From Choanephora cucurbitarum (lineage: Eukaryota; Mucoromycota; Mucoromycetes; Mucorales; Choanephoraceae), in contig JAIWNI010000023.1 in the NCBI GenBank assembly GCA_025331435.1, forward strand, positions 1 to 64,000: DNA of 64,000 nt, written 5' to 3'. The notes beneath the pieces are model-generated. The model worked only from the letters and a program-made list of their open reading frames with translations, searched no databases and was not told where the DNA came from. Shown here in pieces: positions 1 to 9,467 of this stretch (its first letter is position 1; each line of letters opens with the position of its first letter). The position numbers were made by a program, and so were the translations under genes.

Positions 1-147
1 AATAAAGTAGAAACTGACAACAGCAGCAATAAGTGCTACAGGGTGTTGTCTCTCTCCTCTTGACTGGACAGGCTGAGGCAAGAAAGGTTCTTCACTTTCA
101 TCCATACCTTTTCTATTCATTTGGATATCATTGTTAGAGGAACTCAT
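1..147 (-). CDS. N-terminus of a membrane protein, possibly a SLC35-type nucleotide-sugar transporter (partial)
   Basis: Reading leftwards from an ATG at 147, 49 codons stay open to the window edge. The first 35 residues are polar and acidic, ending in a QSRGERQHP segment, and are followed by a hydrophobic stretch (VALIAAVVSFYFI) that looks like the start of a first transmembrane helix. A short polar cytosolic tail followed by a V-S-F-Y helix start is the pattern of triose-phosphate/nucleotide-sugar transporters (SLC35 group), but too little is present to be certain. It is transcribed divergently from TOP3, with 167 bp between the two start codons. What is seen is an open frame with a membrane-like beginning; the transporter family is an inference. 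Confidence 0.4.
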   Translation of the reverse strand, partial: MSSSNNDIQMNRKGMDESEEPFLPQPVQSRGERQHPVALIAAVVSFYFI

Positions 148-314
148 CTTTGGGTTTATAAAAAAGAGAAAAAAGTAATTTGGGCTTGTTTTATTTTTTT
201 TTCAAGTTATTTTTAAATCTATTTAAAACTCAGTCCGAAAGCTTTTTTAAAAAAGTAATGTTGTTGTGCTTCTCTTTTTTTTTTTTGCTACGACATTCTT
301 TTATCTTTAACCAA
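148..314. promoter_or_regulatory. Shared divergent promoter region
   Basis: Only 167 bp separate the minus-strand start codon at 147 from the TOP3 start at 315. The segment is rich in T/A runs and must hold both 5' leaders and promoters. No clear TATA box or known factor site was recognised. Confidence 0.35.
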
Positions 315-2801
315 ATGCGTGTTCTATGTGTGGCTGAAAAACCAAGTGCCGCTAAAAAGATTACAGAGATCTTGTCTCAAAGAAACTTTGATACAGTAAG
401 TCTCTTCTTTCTTTCACTTAGGATCACTCATGATCGTTCTAGAGAAACACTCAAGATACCTATGTCAAGAACTATTCATTTACCTACAACCTCGATAATC
501 GACCCACTCAATTTACAGTGACCGCTCTAAAGGGACATTTAATGGAACTCAGGTTTGAAGGAGCTATCGATCGCGATTGGAACAGTTTTGCACTTGAAGA
601 TCTCTTTCATGCTCCTGTCACCAAGATCGTGCCCGAAAACTCAAAACAATTAGCCGAGAACATCAAACAACAGGTCCTTCGAGCAGACGTCTTGTTTATC
701 TGGACAGATTGTGATCGAGAAGGTGAAGCGATTGGTGGTGATCTAGCTGATTTCTGTCGAGCCATCAAATCGTCTATTCCTGTTTGGCGTGCTCGTTTTT
801 CAGCCATGCAACCTGCGTAACGTAACATCTTTTTTTTTTTTAAAATTATCTCAGCCAATAACCGATACTCTTTTTTTTTAGTGAAATCCATTATGCTGCA
901 CAACATCATACAGAATTAGATAGAAAACAAGTAGAGGCAGTACGTGCTCGATCTGAATTGGATTTACGTATTGGTGCTGCCTTTACTCGACTACAGACGA
1001 TCTGTCTACGTCCTTATTTTAATGCAGTCCCAGATGGTAAGAAGGTCGTGAGTTATGGTAGTTGTCAGTTTCCTACCTTGGGATTCGTGGTCGATCGATA
1101 CCTCCAGGTAGAACAGTTTATACCAGAGCCCTTTTGGAAGATATCTATGAGTTACGTTCAGGATGAACTCAAGACATCGTTCAATTGGCGACGAGAACAC
1201 CTGTTTGACAGATGGGCCTGCTTTGTCTTGTATGAAAAGTGTTATGAGGCAAAGGTGGCTACAGTCACTAAAGTGAACTCAAAGCAGACATCCAAATGGA
1301 AACCACTTCCCTTGACTACAGTAGAGATGCAAAAGGTAGCCTGTCGTGCTCTTAACATGTCGGGTAATCATATCATGTCCTTGGCTGAAGGTCTCTATAC
1401 GCAAGGGTTGATCAGTTATCCAAGAACAGAGACAGATCAATTTGAGCCCAACTTTGATTTCATGTCACTCATCAACATGCAGACTCAAGATCCCAATTGG
1501 GGTGAACATGCTCGCTTGTAAGTTGGAGATGGAGAGTATGAATGACCAATATTGAACTCCTTGATAGGTTACGTGATGGTGAATTTGAAAGACCCAGAAA
1601 TGGCAAGAACAACGATAAGGCACATCCACCGATCCATCCTACAGGGTATGATGTACGCTTATCGGGTGATCCAAAGCGTCTCTATGAATTCATTGTGCGT
1701 CGATTCTTGGCCAGTTGTTGGAAAAATGCCATTGGCTTTGAGACGACGGTAGAAGTCAAGATGGACACAGAATTCTTTGATACTAAGGGCCTTGTGATTC
1801 TTGAAAAGAATTACCTGGAAGTTTACCCTTATGATAAATGGACAGGCAATCAAATTCCCGAGTTCCAACAGGGCCACGAATTCATCCCGGATACATTGGA
1901 GATGGTGCCCGGAAAGACATCACCACCTCGTCTGTTGACCGAGACAGACTTGATTGGCATGATGGAAAAGAACGAGATTGGGACAGATGCGACGATTGCA
2001 GAACATATTCAAAAGATTCTGGATCGAGAATATGTCTATAAGGAAAACCAATACTTTAAGCCCTTGACATTGGGTATTGCCTTGATTAAAGGGTATGATC
2101 AAATTGGCTTTGAAGCAAGTTTAAGTAAACCATTTCTTAGACGACAGGTAAAAAAAAATTAAAAAAGTGAATGTCATCTTTTTTTCTTTCTAAACATGCT
2201 TTAGATGGAAGCTGATTTAAAACAGATATGTCAAGGCGCTATTCATCCAGATGAAGTATTACGACGTAGTGTGTTTCGATATAAAGAAATGTTCTTACAG
2301 CTTCAAATGGATTTCTCTCAAATCAAACGGTCCATGGATCAACATTATCGAGAAACAGAAGATAGAATGCATCGTTCCAGTCGAGTTCGAAGTGGATTTG
2401 TGGCTCAAGAACCCCCAAGTACCAATCGAGGTCGAGGTCGTACACGCGGTAGAGGTGCTAGTCATCGAGGCAGAGGTGGTAGAGGAGGAGGAGGTGGTAG
2501 AGGAGGAGGCACACAGGCACCTCCCTTATGTGGTCATGGCAAACCAAAAGTACGTCGGACCGTCAATCGAGAGGGACCCAACAAAGGTAGAGAATTCTTT
2601 GTCTGTGGTGAATCAGAACAATGTGAGAATTCATTTGAATTCATGGATCAACCCACCAATCAACAGACACCCTTCTGTCAATGTAACAAGGCCACTGTGC
2701 AACGTAAAGTGACCAGTCAATCAGAAAATCATGGTCGTCCATTCTATACTTGTGCTGCTGGCAGAGATCAAGGGTGTGGATTTTTTGAATGGGCAGATTA
2801 G
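315..2801 (+). CDS. TOP3: DNA topoisomerase III (type IA), TOP3
   Basis: Five exons, join(315..395,443..816,882..1517,1568..2147,2205..2801), give 755 aa. Type IA topoisomerases relax negatively supercoiled DNA and, with RecQ helicases and RMI1, dissolve recombination intermediates. The protein opens with the Toprim signature (VLCVAEKPSAAKKI, residues 3-16). The metal-binding DCDREGEAIG motif is at about 116-125. The active-site tyrosine lies in GLISYPRTETD (Tyr331). Near 640-675 is an Arg/Gly-rich stretch, followed by two GRF-type zinc fingers (starting PLCGHGKP and PFCQCNKA), each with four cysteines/histidines, as in metazoan TOP3A. Length and domain order match eukaryotic topoisomerase III-alpha; yeast Top3 lacks the zinc-finger tail. 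The ATG at 315 is chosen because Toprim begins immediately after it. It converges on ERV1, with 38 bp between stops. Confidence 0.96.
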
Positions 2802-2839
2802 CTTATTTTGTAAATAATTAGATTTGTGTATATAAACTT

Positions 2840-3289
2840 TTATTGTTCGCATGCTTTATTCATTCCTTGTAACCATCGATCAAACACAAGTGAACAATCA
2901 AATGTAGGTTTATCGAGTTTTTCATTGACCTTGTTATGTTGTCTACATAACCAAGCACTCAATTTCTTTCGATTGCCTACTCGAACAGGTTCTTGTTCTA
3001 AATACATCTTGAATTCTTCCTAAAAAAAAAATGAGTGAGTGACTGTTGAATGAAGTTGTATGGAACTACTTACGCCAAAACAAGGATAGTGTTCCATGAT
3101 GGATGTCATGAAAGCACGCATGGATTCCATTTGTGAAGGTGCTGGTCTATCAGGATAATAGGCTGCTGCTGTATGTAACAATGTCCAGGTGGCTCGACCT
3201 AGTTGTTCTGAATCCACTGGACAATTCTCTTTTTGCCAAGTTGTCTCTAAAGCTCTCAAAGGGTTTGATTTAATATGACTCTCGTTCAT
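2840..3289 (-). CDS. ERV1: ERV1/ALR-type FAD-dependent sulfhydryl oxidase
   Basis: Two exons, complement(join(2840..3019,3074..3289)), give 131 aa. ERV1/ALR oxidises MIA40 in the mitochondrial intermembrane space, passing electrons from cysteine pairs to FAD and cytochrome c. Family landmarks are clear: CPVDSEQLGRATWTLLHTAAAYYPDRP, then MEHYPC, WLCRQHNKVNEKLDKPTFDC (the FAD-binding H-N-x-V-N region) and a final DRW. The protein is short because the N-terminal shuttle-cysteine extension seen in yeast Erv1 is absent or encoded in an unrecognised upstream exon. Oddly, the proximal redox motif, expected as YPCxxC, reads YPCFG-EEF. The two residues after FG, including the second catalytic cysteine, are missing exactly at the splice junction (donor after 3074, acceptor before 3019). 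No alternative donor or acceptor in the 54-bp intron restores a cysteine. Confidence 0.85.
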
Positions 3290-3570
3290 GACCTTTGAAG
3301 GCAATCCTTACTCTCTTGTGTTGTCATGGCTGAAAAAAAAAATCTCAGCCAAGAGGACTTATGTTAAGTCCGTTGTCGGGCGTTTTCTTTCTAATGTGAC
3401 TTTTTGTTGGTTTCTTTCCCCTTTTTCACCTTTTCAAGCTTTGAGACACCTATTAGTATCATTTTCTACTACTTAATTCAAAATGAAGGTGCCAGAAATA
3501 CGTAGAAAATAAACAAGGACCAATGGTAGCATTTACTTATTAAAATCTTCTCTTCTTAAAAAAATATGCT

Positions 3571-3971
3571 TTGACCCAAAAATTTGACGAGTTGAACATG
3601 GATGATGCAGCCCATAAGATGTCAATTTCAGCCTTTGTTCTAAACGATTTACTAATACTGTGCATTTACCGCTCGCCTAGATTACGCTAAATAAAAGCAT
3701 TAGATGAAATTGAAAAGCTTCTAAACATTGGCTTAAACCGCAAGATTATTGCTGGAGATTTTGACTCTCATTTTGATGAACAAAATCCTCACATCCATTT
3801 TATTAAGTCGTTGTGGGCTAATACATGGTTTGAAAATTTTTGAATAGCAGGACAGAAAATTAGTCATTTGCTTGCAACATATTCATTGATATATCTAGTA
3901 ATGCTAATGGTAGATATATCTCATTTAATAGCTATCATGATCCTTTGTTCATGCAGTTTGATATTTTATGA
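3571..3971 (+). pseudogene. Decayed endonuclease/exonuclease/phosphatase (LINE-type) fragment
   Basis: Frame 3571-3843 reads through ILCIYRSPRLR, one in-frame TAA at 3688, then ALDEIEKLLNIGLNRKIIAGDFDSHFDEQNPH up to a TGA at 3841. After a frame change, about 3855-3971 reads ACNIFIDISSNANGRYISFNSYHDPLFMQFD with one further stop. A hydrophobic strand followed by GDF(N/D)SH, and a later S-x-H-x-P, are hallmarks of the EEP nuclease domain of non-LTR retrotransposons. No start, reverse transcriptase or poly(A) tail is visible, so this is a relic rather than an element. It sits between ERV1 and the Crypton, at the edge of the island of mobile DNA. Confidence 0.6.
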
Positions 3972-4088
3972 TTATCTATGTCGGCTATAGCTGAGTCGCC
4001 GACTTGGGTCGCCAGCCTTAAGCGGACTTAAAACAAATAATCCATTAAGCGGAGTTACTACACTATTGATTAATTGCTCAATAAAATA

Positions 4089-4303
4089 ACATCAATGCAC
4101 CTGAAATGAAAGGGTGACATTAATGCAGAGAGGTAGTACATAGTCCATTGTTCAATGGATCAACATCAATGTATTTGAAATGGCGAGATGACATTAATGC
4201 AATAAAAGATACACGGGTCGCTTTTTAATAAAACATCATTAGTTTATTTGAAATGATGAGGTGACATTAATGCATTAGAAATAATGAGATGACATTAATA
4301 CAA
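4089..4303 (+). repeat. Degenerate tandem repeat upstream of the Crypton gene
   Basis: Four related copies lie at 4089-4127, 4163-4201, 4233-4274 and 4275-4303. Each has the form ACATCAAT...TGAAATG...GTGACATTAATGCA; the last is truncated at its left end. Between them a second short motif (AGTACA..GATCCATTG) also recurs, so the full unit is about 70-75 bp. The array ends about 115 bp before the recombinase start codon. Confidence 0.7.
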
Positions 4304-4417
4304 ACGAGAAGTACACGATCCATTGAGCGGTTCAAAAAGTATATAAAGTCTTAAGGTTTTGATCAGGAGCTGTCAAATATCATACTTTAACAGCACTTCT
4401 TATTACCAATTGACAAA

Positions 4418-7157
4418 ATGACCAGACCTAGCAGTACTGTATTCTCTTTCTATTCTTTGATCGAATCATTTAAGGGCTGACATGTAAACTATTTAACGAA
4501 ACTTAGACAACAGAAACCAAATCAGACAACCCTATGCCTCTAGCAGTACTTTTCGTGACGATCAACAGCACTTTGCTCCTTTGCCAACTGTCCAAACTGA
4601 TTATGCTCAAGCTATGAATCAGCATTATGCATATGCTCAAGGTGTTGAAGCTGCTGCACAAGACACTGCCGAAAAAGCCAGAAACAACAGACCCAAGAAT
4701 ACCATCAAGTCTTATGAGTCAAAGAAAAAGAAATTTTTGAGATGGTGTCATACCCACTGTCCCCCTGGTCCCTTGAATGAAATCGTCGATGACCGAAAGT
4801 TGCATTTCTTTTTGTTGACTCAGGTACTTCATATATACAATAAGCTTCACTCAATTAGTTTCTCGCTCGGCTTAAATATAGGTTGTCAATCGAGAATACA
4901 AAAAGTAAGTAAGATTACAGCTTATACTCACCAAACATCCTAATGTGTCTCTCTAAAATAGGAAGGGAACAAAGAGAAGTAGATCTTTGGAAAGCTCTGA
5001 AGAAGCTCCTGCTGTTTCTCAAGATACAACCACCTTGTTACCCTCTGACTCTGATCTTGTTCATTCGGAAGAGATTGCAACTACAGCCTTTGAAAACGAT
5101 GAATTAGCTCTTGAAATGCAAAGCCGTGTAGTCATAGGTGCCCCTAATAGACGTGTCGGTCTTGCTACAGTCAAGATGTACATTGCTGCCGTAGTTGGCT
5201 TGTACAACGAACAAGCACTTGCCGACCCACATAGTCATCGCCCTCATCCTCGTGGTAAGCTTGTAGAAGCGCTTTTGCGTCTTCTTGAATGCGAACAGCA
5301 AAAGCATCGTCGGGAAAACTATGTCGACCGTGGTGTTGGTACCGTTGCTGATGGTTATTCTACCACTGCTGAAATGGAAAAGCTCGTGCAATACTATTTT
5401 GAGAAGAACACTCAAGAGGATCTTCGTAACGGCGTTACTTTTCTTTTGCAGCATTATGGCTTGCTTCGTGGCGAAAGTCTTCGTATGATGGAGTTTCCTG
5501 ATCTTCAATCCATGTTACTTGAAAATGAAGGCATCACACCTTGTTATGCTTTGGTTATGGTCTTAAAGCAAGGAAAAACCAACCAAGAAGGCCGTTTGGA
5601 ACTCGCTGCTTGTCTTCGCAACAAGAATGTTCGCATCTGTGCCCAAATGATGCTTTCATTCTACCTTTTCTCCAGATGGCATGTTCATGCTGAACCCTTT
5701 CCAGAGTTCAATGAAAACAGAGACTGGTTTGACATCAAGTTGACAAGATCAAGACATAGTTCTAAAAAAGCCATTTCTTACGATCACCACTTGCGCTCTA
5801 TCAAGGATGCTTTCAAGGCTGTGGGTCTCCATAGTAAAGCAAAGACTCATGCAATGAGAGGGTCTGGCTCACGAATGGCGGAAATGCTTGGAACCAGTGA
5901 AGCGGCTATCCGTTGTTTAGGTCGTTGGAACAACTCTGCTTTGACAAACAATTATCTGACCCACTTGCCAAGAGAGGCTCTCAGAACTCTGGCTGGCTTC
6001 ACCTCTGAGGCAGGACAATTCTATTTGGTTCGTGCTACCATCGCTCCCTCTGAAGACTTGTGCAAGAAGGTGTACCCGTATGTCGATGGCTGGCTTGATA
6101 GATTAGCAAAGGGTGAGGTGGCCGAATCATCAAATGCTGCTGATGGCTTCCTGCAGCTTCTCATGCAATTGCGCATAGTCTTTCTTCTAGACTCTGTAGT
6201 GATGAAAAAGGTGTTTCCTAATCACTTTCTTTGGAATGATCCTCTTTTTCAAGACGAATTGTATTTACAGTTTGAAAGGTAAATAATTTCACCTTAGTTT
6301 CTTTGCTTGATATATTAATCTTTTCTTACTTTAGTCAATTGAACGCTGCATTGGAAACGACCGAAGAGCCTGCAGATCTTTTATTAAGACGAGCAATGCC
6401 TCAGGTGGAAACTCATCTTCAAGATTTGAAAAACCAAACCTCTGTCTTGGCATTACAAGTACAATCACTCACAACATTAGTACAAGGCTTCCAAGCATTT
6501 CCCGCAGCAGTATTCCAACAGCTTGAGCTCTTCCTGCAAGTAAACACTCAAGCTCATTCAATGATGCAACAGTGGAACAGAATTGTCAGTGAAGGTGTCA
6601 CCCTCAATGTTCGCTTAAATATGCAAGAGCCTTCTCAAGAAGCAGAACTGTCCGCCACATCACTTTCTTCAAACATCACAATACCATCTGTTACCTCCGA
6701 TCCCCCCGTCCTTCAAACCGAGTCCTCCCCCTCAACTCCTATATCAAGCTCTGTACCCATTACGGCTCCTCAACCAACACAAACTGCTCCAGCCTCTCAT
6801 TCAGTACAAACTGCTCCTGTCCCCTCCAGCTCTTTAGAGCTCAACATCAAAACATTTAGAAATGTCAAAACTTTGTCTGCTCTTTGGCGTCTCTGGTTTG
6901 ACGGCCTTCCAGGTCATCACCCTATCTGCAAGCTTGACGAAGTATATGGCGTAAAAAGTTGGAGAGGAACAGCCAGCGATTCAAAGTTCTACCAACGTAG
7001 ACATAACATCATTACAAGAATTGAACGCTTTATGCAATCAACCAATTATACTAAAGACCAAGCCTTACAGATTTTAGATCAAAAGAGAACTCGCAGCAAT
7101 GGTACCTCCTTGTCCCTCCACTATATATCTGAACATCTTGATGAATTCTCCGCCTAG
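4418..7157 (+). CDS. Crypton tyrosine recombinase with GCR1_C-like C-terminal domain
   Basis: Five exons, join(4418..4433,4507..4823,4882..4904,4962..6278,6335..7157), give 831 aa without any stop. The N-terminal third has a basic helix segment (NTIKSYESKKKKFLRWCH) like the core-binding domain of phage-integrase-type recombinases. The catalytic set is complete: Arg288 in LLRGESL, Lys321/Lys324 in LKQGKTN, His415-x-x-Arg418 in HAMRGSG, Trp441 in LGRWNN and the nucleophile Tyr450 in TNNYL. Residues about 560-620 form a heptad-rich segment (likely coiled coil), 650-720 is a Ser/Pro/Thr-rich linker, and 725-810 matches the GCR1_C type of DNA-binding domain (LSALWRLWFDGLPGHHPICKLDE), commonly fused to fungal Cryptons. 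Exon 1 is only 16 nt; the reading frame supports it, but its start is the least secure part of the model. Confidence 0.88.
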
Positions 7158-9391
7158 CAGAACTGGTCTTAAACGTGGCTATCTAGGCAAAAAACCATAA
7201 ACTTATGTTTATCAAAAAAGCTCAACGACATTTATCTTTTATTACTAAAAGCACTTGAATAAAGTTTTATACTTCCAACGTATTCCAAATTTGATATGAT
7301 TGCATATATGATATCTTCTTACTTATTTCTTAAACTGAGAAAAGGATCAATATACTGCAAGATTACTTTCAAATCAGTTAGACAAAGGCCAACTGTGTCA
7401 TTCTAGTTAAAGCTGTATCCCCAAAAACAGTAAGTAATATCGAAATAGTAAAGCGAGGTACCAATCCGGGCATTATGTGTCAAATATACATCTTTGATCT
7501 GCATTAATAACACCGGTGATACAGAGAGTTATTTATTCATATGTAGACGACTTGAATAGCAAATAACTGAATTTATTTGGTAAAGTGGTCACAAATAACT
7601 GCAGTTATAAGTCGAGTCTGAAATAAGTAGATTCTGAAATAGGTAGATTCGCACAAAAGGTCGATTTAAGCCAAATGTATCTCGATTTCGTTTAGAGAAT
7701 AAAATGATTGTTTGTCGTAGGCCTGTAATCTGCAGAAAAAAAGTATAGATTAAATATAGAATACAGACTGTAATCTGCATTTAAAGACTACAGATTTAAT
7801 GCATAGAGATACATGTCGAAAATTATGTCTTAAATCTAAATTTTTTTATGCAGAGGAAAATCTGTGGATTTTATAAGGAATTCAGGCATTAATCTATATT
7901 GCAGATTTAATCTAAAATTATGTCAGAAATCCAAAGTTTGGATTTAATACGGATTTAGGCTAAAATCCATATAAAATCTATACTTTTTTTTTTGCAGTGT
8001 CACTTTTTGACGATATTTTGATGCGTTTTAATTAATAGTTTTGATTATAGAACAAACATATATCCTGTTGTCATACTAAAAACAAAGTTTGATAACAATA
8101 AATAAGCTTAAATAAGCTTTCATTGTTAACATTACTGAATGGCCTTTTTCACATGCAAAAGGAACATAAAATTGTCTTTTAGCTCAAACTTTATTTGTAT
8201 CATGACAATCAGATTATTTTCCTGAATCCAGGATTTACTTGTCTCGCTTATCTTCATCATATACCTTGTTGATGAAGATGATAGAGTTTTAGACTGAATC
8301 AAAGTTCGTCTTTTGCTGATTCATGAAACTCTATTTCAAGCCAGATGGATAGTATTTGAATGGTAGCACAAGTTTATGCGTTTCATCCAACAATAATTTT
8401 TTCATTCACCAGTTGATTTAGAGCTGATCATCAAAAATAAAGCAATGCATGTGCTTGTCATTGTTCTCTCATAATTGGGCAGCTCTATACTAATTAGAAT
8501 CGCATTTGAGACAGTTATACTTTTCATGTTAATCATCAGTATAGGTAGTCTTTTCTCAAAAATTAAATATAGCAAGAAATATAAGGGCTTTGTCAAACTA
8601 AGCTTGATGGAATTGTTAAGTATCAGCAAATGAGATGGGAAAAAATGGCTGATAGACTATACGATCTGCATGTGTAACACACATCTAACATAAGAGTTTT
8701 TTCAATACATGGCCTAATTTAGATGGCTTTTTTGATTAAACCAAGGTGGAATATTGCATTACTTTTCTTGTAGTCTCTTCTATAGCAATCAGTCATCTCA
8801 CAGATAGCCAAGAAATAAAAAGGGAGTAAAGGATAGTGTCGTATAACTACACATTCCCCATTATGAAAATGTCAACAAAAGATATGGGTCTAAAAGTACT
8901 CTATGCATTACATTATTCGCTACCCCTTTTTGTTTCCTGGCTAGATGCAAAATGACTGGTAACTGCGAAAGAGCCTAAACAAAAAGAGAGATGCAATACT
9001 CTACTTTGCTTCAACCAGGAAGCCATCCTGCTTCAATCGAGACAGATGTCTTGCTTGTGATAAATCGGAAAGAGAATATTTAAGGAACTGCTTCGCGTTC
9101 TCTGTCTACATTACTTACAACACACAGAGTGTTTGAAACATCAACAAAAAACAAAGTTGGCAGGTCATAACAGCTATATGTGTAGCACAAACATCAGACT
9201 TGACAAGGCCTCTAGATATTTATGTGGAAGTCTATACTTTCCTTCACATTGCCCAAAGTGAACATCATTCTTTTGTGCTCTCGGAGCTCTTTCCGTGTCT
9301 TTTGTTCATGTAATATGAATTTGCCTTGCTGCTGTGTAACAATAGTCGTTTCTGAGTATGGTTTAACATACAATTGATTGGGTTTCTTTAC
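7158..9391. other. Intergenic, A+T-rich, no gene seen apart from a foldback element
   Basis: No open frame of convincing length or composition is present. The only structure recognised is the foldback element at 7731-7996, plus a short hairpin (ATCTTCATCA with its complement) near 8250-8280. Confidence 0.6.
7731..7996. mobile_element. Small inverted-repeat (MITE-like) element
   Basis: The left edge TGCAGAAAAAAAGTATAGAT (from 7731) is answered by an inverted copy, ATCTATACTTTTTTTTTTGCA, ending near 7996. The interior is a mosaic of repeats of the type CAGATTTAAT/ATTAATCTG, in both orientations, with no coding capacity. This is typical of a short non-autonomous foldback element. No clear target-site duplication was found, so the class is not assigned. 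Confidence 0.5.
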
Positions 9392-9455
9392 CTTTACTTC
9401 GCTTTTACTTTACTTCGCTTTTACTTTACTTCGCTTTTACTTTACTTCGCTTTAC
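9392..9455 (+). repeat. 16-bp tandem repeat in the leader of the next gene
   Basis: Four head-to-tail copies of CTTTACTTCGCTTTTA run from 9392 to 9455 (the last one degenerate) and stop 12 bp before the ATG at 9468. They probably lie in the promoter or 5' leader and give the coding strand an almost purine-free stretch. Confidence 0.85.
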
Positions 9456-9467
9456 TCTGCCTCTATT

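Larger units (their letters stand above)
4089..7157 (+). mobile_element. Crypton-type DNA transposon (limits uncertain)
   Basis: Cryptons are eukaryotic DNA transposons that move with a tyrosine recombinase and leave no or very short target duplications, so their ends cannot be fixed from one copy. The minimum element is the recombinase gene plus the repeat array just upstream. No terminal inverted repeat was seen, as expected for the class. The gene is undamaged, which suggests recent arrival or continued selection. Confidence 0.65.

Noticed and set aside
5104..5508. Minus-strand open frame inside the recombinase gene
   Set aside because: Shadow of the well-supported recombinase exon on the plus strand.
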